From Hygrocybe punicea (lineage: Eukaryota; Basidiomycota; Agaricomycetes; Agaricales; Hygrophoraceae), in the NCBI GenBank assembly GCA_963556145.1, contig OY744463.1, forward strand, positions 1,116,001-1,180,000: a stretch of DNA of 64,000 nt, in the 5' to 3' direction. Each line of letters begins with the position of its first letter. The stretch's first letter is position 1. The position numbers and the translations under genes were made by a program. Under the pieces are notes generated by a model that saw only the letters and a list, made by a program, of their open reading frames with translations, was not told the origin of the DNA and did not search any database. Of this stretch, positions 56,077 to 64,000 are shown piece by piece.

Positions 56077-56858
56077 GGCTGGAACCGTGGCTGAACCATC
56101 CACCGTCTCTCATCTGTCATCAACCTTGCCTGCCACCATCAGGTATTCTACCCCCATAGAACCTGCTACCCGCCACCCACCCACTATGACCCAGTCATTC
56201 CTAAAGTGGAACCGGTCAAACCCAACATGTCTGACCTCTTTTGTCTAGTTTCACAGCAACTCACAGTACTCACACAAGCTCTCACCGAATGTAACAACCC
56301 TCCAAAGCCTTGTGCAAATAGGACTGAGCTGACTACCTCGGGACAAGGGTTCACCAATTTTAATTGCCTCTTTTGTGATGACCCGTTCCATTGTATACGT
56401 GATTGTCCAATCTGTGAGCAGTACACTGGGGATGGAATATGCTGCAAGAATGAGCACGGCTGCATTGTGTTGCCCAATGGAATGTACCTTCCAAAGGCTA
56501 TTGTTGGCAAAAACATGAAGGATCGCTTTGACGCGTGGCATGCACAGAACCCCAGCAACCACACTCCCCCAGCCCGTAACCCCACAGAACCTTTCCAATG
56601 TGACCTCCCGCCTCACATCAAAACCAACTTCGTCTCCGCCATTGAAGTACCGACCTACGAGCCCAAAGTCACTACCGAGTACGCCAACATCTTTCAGTCC
56701 ACGACGTCTGACATCAATGACAACAATGAACAGATCAAGGTCTTGGAAGCCAAAGTGCAGCTGCTTCATAAATGGGTTAGATTTGACGGTGTAGAGATCC
56801 CCTCAAAAGCGAAAGGTAAATCTAGAGAATCATATCCCAATCTGCCTGCTGCATCCAC

Positions 56859-58027
56859 TAGTGTTGCCGAAGTCCGGTTTGGTCCAGTTCAGCCTCACCG
56901 CTGAACCTGAACCAGAACCACATGGAATGGTTCCATGTGGTTTGGTCTGCGTCCAGACGCAGTTTGGACCGCGAACCGTCCTCCTCCACCCTCAAATTTC
57001 CTTGCAAGCCACAGTGCCATGTCAATTGACGTGGGCCTGGGGTTGCAAGGAGTCGGGAGGGGTGGGGAGGAAGGTGGGATCTTCGCAGCTGCAGTGGCCG
57101 CCGCTGCTGTTGGTGCTGCATCGCTGCCAGCACCGTTGCTGCTGCTGATGCCGTTGCCGTTGTCACTGCCACTGCTGTTGCCGCCATTGCTGCTGCCACT
57201 GCCATTACTGTCAACGCTGCTGCTGCTGCTGCCATTGCTGTTGATGCTGCCGCTGTTGCTGCTGCTGCCATTGCTGTCAACACTGCTGCTGTTGCTGCTG
57301 CTGCCGTAGCTGCTGCCGTTGCTGCCGCAGTTGTTGCCGCTGCCGTTTTCATTGCAGCCGTGGCTGCTGCCACTGCTGCTGGGGTTGCCATGGGGCTGCT
57401 GCCATGTCCACGCTCGCGGGCGTCATGGAGCTATAGTGTATTGATAAATAAATGAGAAATAATCAAGATAACGTACCTTAGCAGCGGGGGTGGGCACACC
57501 ACTCCCCACTGTGTCCTGTTCTCACTACCATCCCTGGTTTCCATCGTTGGCGTGGTGTGGGCATGGGCATGGTGTCGGTGGTGTTGGCGGTGTGGGCATG
57601 GGGTGTGGGTGTTGATGGCACTGCCGCTACCGCTGCTGCTGCCGGCTGTCCTCATTGTGCTTCTCTGCGTAAGGAAATGTCAGTAAAGTAACACTTACTT
57701 GATTACTTACCGTTGTTTCTTGATGAGCGTTGCTGTTGTTCTTGTTGAGTCGACGTTTCGCGTCTATGTTGAAGATCACATGATCTAAGTTCCCGCGTTT
57801 TCATACACAAAAATTAACACAAAAATTAATTATTTCAGTATCTACATAGAATAAGTTCACAGTTTGGACCGGTTCCAAGCCGTTCAGAAATTTCTGAAGG
57901 GCCTGGAACCCGAAACCGGACCTGTGGTTCAGTTCAGCCAAAGTGCTGAACTTAGACTGAACTTAGGGTTTGGTTCGGGGTTTGAACCAGGTTCGGATCG
58001 GTTCTGGACTGGACTTTGGCAACACTA
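56859..58027 (-). mobile_element. hAT-type non-autonomous element E4
   Basis: 1169 bp, with GCATCCAC duplicated (56851-56858, 58028-58035). It is closest to E3, with a CTG core at about 57110-57400 and a palindrome at 57001-57049 with outer arms CTTGCAA/TTGCAAG. Confidence 0.92.
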
Positions 58028-58199
58028 GCATCCACATCCATTCCCACCACAAAACCCGCCAAGAAAATGTCCAGACCTATCAACGAGCAGCTGATCACTA
58101 TAGTCCCCCCTTCGAATATGTGGCCAACTGAGCTGACTGCTGCAGCAGTAGCTGCTAGCCCCTAGGACCCTGGAGACCCTTAGCCAGTATATTCCCTTT

Positions 58200-58985
58200 C
58201 CTGTAGTAGCTTAGTCATCCATCCAAGGGTTTTCTCCGCTTTCTCCTCCCCACTGCGACTCCATCTGAGTCTTCCCATGAGAGGTCTGGAGATTCCCTCT
58301 CCAACGTGGTGATGAGAGAGATTCGAGCCATGCACCCGTAGGACCAGATCTCGAAAGGATCAACACATGAAATTTCGAACACAGAAGGAAACTTATCAGG
58401 AAATTTACAGGAAGGACAAACAAAGCGCAAAATGCAACAGAATCAACACCACCCCTCTCACTTTACTCTTCATCTTTCATTCCTCATTGTTCCATCTTAT
58501 TTTCTCGCATTTGACTTTGGTTCAAACTTAGTGTCCATACATTTATTCTAACTACACGACTACACTATGGTGCCCAAAACACGAAACCCCAGATCAAGAA
58601 GACAGAGAAGGAGCTCCACACCGAATGCGACATGTGGATACAAGAGCTACAAAAGTGTTTAGCAGAAGAATGCGAGGAGAAAGAGAAAAACGCAGAGAAA
58701 AAGGTGAAGGAAAAGAAGAGACAAAAAGAACAACAGACACGGCAAGTGCTCCATTATACAACATAAGGTACGCACCTCGAGACAACAGCCCAGGACTCAC
58801 CACAGGCAGAGAACACGTGACCAACGACGAACGCAAAGTCGTTCACATCCCCCGTGCTACCAACCGCATCCCAGGTCCCCACAACGTCGATGGCACCCCC
58901 ATTTTCCACGTCACCAACCCCAGCGTCGTCAACACGCATGCCAGCAATGCCACCATTGTCCAATGCAACTGCTGTAGAGATTGAT
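58200..58985. other. 3' region of the A2 gag element or flank
   Basis: 58280-58340 resembles 59915-59970 (both hold a GAGAGGTC.., CGTGGTGATGAGAG, GATTCGA block), so the two are diverged copies of one repeat. 58570-58765 can be read as a Lys/Glu-rich coiled coil, but two frames are open and I cannot choose. Confidence 0.35.
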
Positions 58986-59218
58986 ATCTCTCTGCATGCG
59001 TATTCTCTTATTTCCTATTGTTACAGTTTACCTTATCTTCTTTACAATCCCACTTCACCATTCCTTCACCACAGTCCATTTATAGATACTATACAGTACC
59101 TATATAGTGGCTTGTGTACATAGTTACAAACAAGTTGAGTTTTGGGTTTTGACCCCACTGACAACAATCTCACACACCCTGAATCTGCGCCTACCCAGGC
59201 TGCGTTCACTATACTGCC

Positions 59219-59810
59219 ATGTCCGCAAAGCCCCGTGAACCACCACCAGCACCTCAGCCACAATCCCAGCGCCCGAACTCGTCCCCGTCACCCCAGAAAC
59301 AGCCAACACGAGCGGCTGCATGCCCAAACGAACCCCAGTCCAGTCCAGATGCTGCCACCATGCCACCAATGAACGTGAAGCACCATGAAGCACCACCAGC
59401 ACCTCAGCCGCAATCCCAATGTATGGCCCCGCCCCTGTTGACCCAGAAACCACAGACACCAACGCCGGTGTGCCCAGACAAACCCCAGCGCACGTCACAC
59501 GCATCCGCCAGGTCATCACCAAAAGCAACGCCCCCACCTTCATCTGCAGCAACAAAAACGCCCCCGAACCCGTCGTCACCAGCCCTCATGTGTCGAGAAA
59601 TGCCCCACGTTCCAGCAGTGACCCCCGACACGTTGATAAGACCCACACCACGTCCCTGACGTCCAATGACACCACAAAATGCATCAACCACACCCCAAAA
59701 TGTGTTGATAAGGCCCCCACCACGTCCCCAACACCTGGCCCCATCTCTGTCGACCCAGGAACAGCCAACGCACACGCCTGCTGTAGTATTTGTGCCTGGC
59801 ACATCACGTG
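59219..59810. repeat. Pro/Gln-type imperfect direct repeats
   Basis: Two ~180 bp units share CACCACCAGCACCTCAGCC and CCCAGAAAC(A/C) motifs, with further ACGTCCC-rich copies after 59600. Open in two frames; no protein family is recognisable. Confidence 0.45.
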
Positions 59811-60756
59811 ACCTCTTCCTTAGTCAGTAGCAGTTCCTGATGTGGTAGTCAGTTGATCTTGTCCTATCCATCCCATCCACCTTGACCTTTCCGTGCGATT
59901 CCGTCCCCGATCCCGAGAGGTCCCTCGGGACCACTCCATCGTGGTGATGAGAGCACGATTCGACCCACGCAGCTAGACGAGACCACCACATTCCATTCGC
60001 ACCAAGATTTTTAGACAGAACCAGTGATTTTTCGAGCACAGAGAACCCCCCTGAGACCCCACCCACACGATTCCCCGCAGCACCCCCATGAAAAACCCCA
60101 CAGAAGACAGTCTCCGAAAGCCCCAGTACCTCGTTCGTATCCTGCTACATGCCCCGCGACCACCCTCACGACTTTTCGCCCATCTTCACCATTCTGCACA
60201 GCCACCTCACGCAGGCACGTCACCAGCTTCGCCCACCAAAAACCTGACCAACCACGCCCAACCACGGCACCCCATGCTCCTTACAAGACCCCCATGAGGT
60301 TGCCAAGCTGGACGACGTATCCAACAACGCCGTCGCGCAGCCAGGCACGCCCTCGATATCACCGTCCCCGTGTTCGACTCACCATTTTTCATTCGGACGC
60401 CCACAGGTTCACTACTGGATACACAGATGCTCGAAACCCCCCCGCGTCCATACGGCAGCTCTACCCACCCCGTATTCACCTGCGCTGTCCTCACCAACAC
60501 CATTTTCATGCCCACCCATCCATTACCATGTCGCCCAACCGCCACGTCACCAAGCCGATTGGCACACCTCGCCTGCATCGGCACCTTCTTCCTCGATCCT
60601 ATGGGCCCAGCACAACACGCCTGCACCAACTTTCTTGCGTGTACAGCGCTAGCACGGCCCCAACAGCCCATGCCCACGTGAATGACGCGTCCGGCCCCAC
60701 CCAGCGTGACCAAACGACGAACCGGGCATACACGCACCTGCGAGCACCACGCCGAT
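59811..60756. other. C-rich interval without a supported gene
   Basis: Long open frames on both strands result from the lack of A/T-rich stops. It includes a GGTCCC-TC-GGGACC hairpin near 59918. It ends at the second gag-only LTR element. Confidence 0.4.
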
Positions 60757-60995
60757 GTGACGGCGAGTTCTGTTGTAGACCCGAAATGGGAATCTACGGA
60801 AAGGGTGATCAGCTAAGAAGTGATCAGAGGAATTTAGTTTCTATAGTGTCTAGTCAATCCAACCCGAATCCGGGGTTCCGGATCAGAGGGGAAGTGAAGG
60901 GGGTGGAGTACGAAGACTAATATGGAGACGATACGAAGCGAGGACTAAGAAATAGAACTGAAGGGGAGCGATAACCTGTATTTTCTATATAGTTT

Positions 60996-61024
60996 GTAGT
61001 ATAAGGGTACATTTTTTATACTAC
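60996..61024 (-). promoter_or_regulatory. LTR-B TATA inverted repeat, copy 2
   Basis: GTAGTATAA..TTATACTAC arms are intact in this older, more diverged LTR. Confidence 0.6.
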
Positions 61025-61675
61025 TGGGAGTGATCCTGTGCTGTAGTAACTATGTACTACAAGCGAAGGCTGTAACTGATAGGAGTGGAGTGGAGTGGAG
61101 GAATGCTATGTACTAGGAGACGGGAAACGTAGATACATGATATATGACTATAAACGTACTGATTCCAGGTCGTTAGAGACATTGCAGTGCATGTAGGAAT
61201 GAATCCGGAGGCGGAATCTGGAGCGGAATCGATGGAAACGACCGGAATCGGGCGGAATCGACGATACATGAATGGGAATGGACGGGGACGATATGGGATA
61301 TGAAGAGGATTCGGGTCCAGACGGCCCGGAGCCTCTACATCCGGTCAGGACTCAGATAGAGACCATCCCTGGTCGATCCATACGAAATAACGAAGATACC
61401 GGGGTCGTGGGAATAAATGAGCGGAGGCGATGTCAAAAACGGGCAGAAACGATGGTACAACGTGAACGAGATCGAAGCCAGCGGGTATCGAAGCATCGGG
61501 AAGCAGTGGTCCGGAGCTACTAAAAGAGGGTGGGGCGAACGGCTGGATAAAGGAACAACGGTCACGTGATGGGGCAACAAATACAAACAAGAAAACTTTT
61601 CAACGCGACTTCAACAATCTCGACAACATCCTCAACAAGCCCAACAAACCCAACAAACACCAACACCAACACCAG

Positions 61676-63090
61676 ATGTCGACGGAATACGACAATTTCC
61701 TCAACAATCTCGATGCGGAAACGCGGCAAGATTTCGAGAGCGCCGTGGCCGAGTTACTAGAAGTCGACACGGCCGGAATCGATATCGTACACGACGGATT
61801 CGAGAACGAAGCACGGCAATGGGTGGTGAGACGACGACGGGCCATGGTAAGAGATCCCGTTCCTGTAAACAGCACAGACTAACGATACTCGGCAGCAGAA
61901 CTACAGGGGAATCTTGACGGAAATCCAAGACAATGGAATCGACATGACGGAACCGAGGGATTTCTCGATGGGCGGAGAGATGATGGTCGAGGTTGAGGAA
62001 TGGTTGCAGAATCGTGAGGAGTACAAGAAGCGGGAATGGGAAGAGGCCGTGCGTCGGGAAGTCGAGGAAGCGTCACGTTTGCAGGAGGAGAAGGAGGAGG
62101 AAAATAGGAGGGCAGAAGCGAGGAAACAACAGGTCGAGGAGGCGGACAGGATCGAGCGGAAACGGGCAGAGGAATCGCGTCAATACGAAGAGGAGATGAA
62201 TAGGAGGGCGGAGGCGGAGAAGCGGATCGAGGAGGCGGAAAGGGCGAAGGCGGCAGAGGCAGCAAAAAGGGATAATGCAGCCGTGGAAAGGGACCGGGAG
62301 GAAACCGCACAAACCAGCCATCACGGAAGCGAGGACGAGGAGGGCACCTGGTCCGATCAGCAACTACAAAAATACGAGCGGCTTCAAGCACTCAACGCGA
62401 TCAAACACAAAAAGCTCAACCGGGATAAGAGGGTCAACCGGGACGACGAGACCGTTCACGGGGACTACAACAGCGGCAACGATTTCTCGAATGTGAGCGG
62501 GAACGAGGACGCGGAACCGAAGGGAAAGATTCCGGGGGTAAGTGATATCTCACGGACTCGTATATCCGTGGTGCCTAACTAATCCGTAGTACATGCAGTC
62601 GTTCCGGATCCGGCAATGCGATGCGTGTGTGACCGCCAATGCAGTTTGTCGCGGAATCGAGGGGTACGCATGCGATCAATGCAAAAGGCTTAAACGACGT
62701 TGCGGATTATTGACGAAGGGACCGGCCACTGGAACTGGGAAAGCGGAACGGAAAGGGAAGGCGAAGGCGGGAAGTCCAAAGAGAAGGATCGTCGCAAAGA
62801 GGATTTTGAAGCCGGTGAAGAAGCCCAAGCTATGGGCCGGAGAGGCATCGACGAGTAAACGGACGCTAACCGACGTCAAACCAGATACGGAATCGGAGCA
62901 GGACGATGGGAGGCGAGGGAATCCATTCAAGCACCTGCGGATTGGAGCCGGAATCAACGAGCATGTCTGGGCAGTGCGCAAGATGGCAACGGAAATGCAG
63001 AGGGAGATATCGACGATCGCGGACGGCCTCTCTGAATACGTCGCAGAGGTCCACACCAAGCTAACCCGTTGGACGAAGGAGCTAAATTGA
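61676..63090 (+). pseudogene. Antisense coiled-coil/Zn2Cys6-like gene, copy 2
   Basis: Exons are 61676-61846, 61896-62537 and 62590-63090. All splice sites and the six cysteines of the cluster are kept. Relative to copy 1 exon 2 is 24 bp longer overall, by in-frame indels in the coiled coil. A CGA-to-TGA change at 63088-63090 ends the protein about 26 residues early, removing only the C-terminal helix; downstream the old frame stays open to the original stop near 63165. Possibly still functional, but marked as damaged. Confidence 0.8.
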
Positions 63091-63240
63091 CTACGCATGA
63101 ACCAGGCCCATATCCTGGGTCAACTCGACCTAATCGACACCAAACTCGACGAAAGGAGAAGGGAATAAAAGGGAACGGACGGAAAGGGAAAACGGAATGC
63201 GGGACAATGTACATAAAGAAAAATAGAGTACATAATAAAA

Positions 63241-64000
63241 CTATAAACGGAAAAGAGGGAAATGGAATGATGAGATAAGATAACCGGAATCTGGGGGTCG
63301 AGGAGGAGGACGGGACCGGAATACAATGGAAACGAAATGGGTCCGGAACGAGCGGGAAACAAAGGAAACTAGAAATGGAAACGAAAATATAAATAAATGA
63401 GAAACGGGAGCAGAAACGGAAAGCGGAACGGAAGACGAAAACACAAAAATAGGAGGCGGAAACGGGTCTATATCCCCACAAGAGTTTCTGAAAGAAGGTC
63501 GGAGGCGGAACGACGAGAGGAGGCGGAGAACTTCTTGCAAATATTCGAGCGAGGTGTCGAGGGGGCAGAGGTCCAAAATGCGATGACAAAGTAGAATGAA
63601 AACGGAAACGAGAAATAAAATAAAATCGAGAACTGGAGTGCCGACACCAACACGATCCCATATAATGGGTGTGCCGCGTGACGGGTCTAAAAACAACGGG
63701 GTGCCCCAAGCGGGCGAAGACAGAACCAACAACAATATGGGAGTGGAAACGACGAGGGGAACCGGGAGCGAAGGGGTCGACATAACGAAATCGGAACCGG
63801 AATCGAAATCAAATAAAAGGGGGGGAATGGAGTCTGGAATGGGAACGGGTACGGAATACTCAACCAAAGTCGACGGAATCTCGATAGACGGTGACAGAGG
63901 ACAATATGGCGGCAATATTGGGGACGGTATGTCTATTTCTGGAGAATCCGAGGACAATGGGAGCGGGTCCGGTATGAGTTCATGGACGGAAACCGGAGGG
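63241..64000 (-). CDS. Gag protein of LTR element, copy 2 (C-terminal part)
   Basis: A minus-strand frame stays open from the window edge to a stop at 63241, the position equivalent to 7572 in copy 1. Only the Ser/Pro-rich C-terminal half is inside the window. That the same frame and stop are kept supports this being translated rather than chance read-through. Confidence 0.6.
   Translation of the reverse strand, partial: PPVSVHELIPDPLPLSSDSPEIDIPSPILPPYCPLSPSIEIPSTLVEYSVPVPIPDSIPPLLFDFDSGSDFVMSTPSLPVPLVVSTPILLLVLSSPAWGTPLFLDPSRGTPIIWDRVGVGTPVLDFILFLVSVFILLCHRILDLCPLDTSLEYLQEVLRLLSSFRLRPSFRNSCGDIDPFPPPIFVFSSSVPLSVSAPVSHLFIFSFPFLVSFVSRSFRTHFVSIVFRSRPPPRPPDSGYLISSFHFPLFRL

Larger units (their letters stand above)
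52764..58150 (+). pseudogene. Gag gene split by three hAT-type inserts
   Basis: Segments 52764-53513, 54897-54996, 56085-56858 and 58036-58150 belong to one gag. The first has a Ser/Thr/Pro-rich N terminus then FDGNPLNLNRFFEEVELLA and LGEYYREFICISGFLLDKG. The second reads SRLQYQKLNHFHSDPYDFQD. The third has the CCHC knuckle C-X2-C-X4-H-X4-C (CLFCDDPFHCIRDC), and the fourth runs to a stop near 58147. Each junction keeps frame when the insert and one 8-bp copy are removed. One extra shift or small intron lies at about 56130-56190. No pol follows, so this too appears to be a gag-only element. Confidence 0.8.
60757..64000 (-). mobile_element. Gag-only LTR retroelement with antisense gene, copy 2 (partial)
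   Basis: The 3' LTR is 60757-61339 (583 bp, shorter than the 613 bp of copy 1 through small deletions). The internal region is colinear with 5691-8340 of copy 1 and runs off the window end. Left flank is CCGA, so the expected target copy outside the window is CCGA. Confidence 0.88.

Noticed and set aside
59124..60737. Several overlapping frames of 130-300 codons on both strands
   Set aside because: C-rich composition removes stops; no recognisable domain, and both strands are equally open.
60757..61339. Solo LTR interpretation for the family B unit at 60757
   Set aside because: The sequence after it is colinear with the internal region of copy 1, so it is the 3' LTR of a longer element cut by the window end.

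Overview
The window is nuclear DNA of a mushroom-type basidiomycete (Agaricomycetes). Genes carry many introns of about 45-60 bp with GT..CTAAC/CTGAC..AG signals. The transposon families seen (Plavaka transposase, DUF6589, DUF6532, a basidiomycete MULE, Ty3/Gypsy-like gag genes) are ones I know mainly from that group. No CRISPR, rRNA or tRNA gene was recognised. A compact island of ordinary genes (16.1-25.4 kb: an ABCA-type transporter, VPS28, thymidylate synthase and an RGG-rich protein) plus a small secreted protein (39.0-39.6 kb) and an F-box protein (40.2-41.7 kb) sits among layers of nested mobile elements. Region by region: 0.3-0.66 kb is a decayed NACHT-like fragment hit by a solo LTR (657-1606). 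From 1831 to 15435 lies a large element bounded by ~75 bp imperfect inverted repeats and a 9-bp target duplication. It carries a RecQ-like helicase (+) and a DUF6589 protein (-) whose stop codons abut. The helicase is split by a young 6.7 kb LTR element that has gag but no pol and carries an antisense, intron-containing gene for a coiled-coil/Zn2Cys6-like protein. That element's 3' LTR is itself split by a 1.67 kb solo LTR, and the DUF6589 gene is split by a hAT-type non-autonomous element full of CAG repeats. Two long foldback elements occupy 25.5-28.0 kb. A Plavaka (CMC) transposon spans 28.1-38.3 kb, with its transposase and a divergent DUF6532-like gene. It holds a second copy of the solo LTR and a nested TA-flanked Tc1/mariner-type element that carries a SAM-domain gene beside its DDE transposase. 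A MULE occupies 42.8-48.1 kb, again with a solo LTR inside its coding region. 48.5-50.4 kb is a rotten Gypsy gag-protease remnant, followed by low-complexity repeats. At 51.7-58.2 kb an LTR plus gag has been hit three times by the hAT-type element. At 60.8 kb a second copy of the gag/antisense-Zn2Cys6 LTR element begins and runs off the window. How the parts fit together: LTR insertions repeatedly lie in coding exons at NCGN-type sites (ACGT, ACGA), and removing each insert plus one target copy restores the reading frame of the gene it hit. This allows a relative chronology of insertions. The most noteworthy candidates are the RecQ-DUF6589 transposon, the antisense gene in the gag-only LTR elements, the two-gene Tc1-type element, and inverted repeats in LTR promoters and hAT elements whose two arms have changed together.
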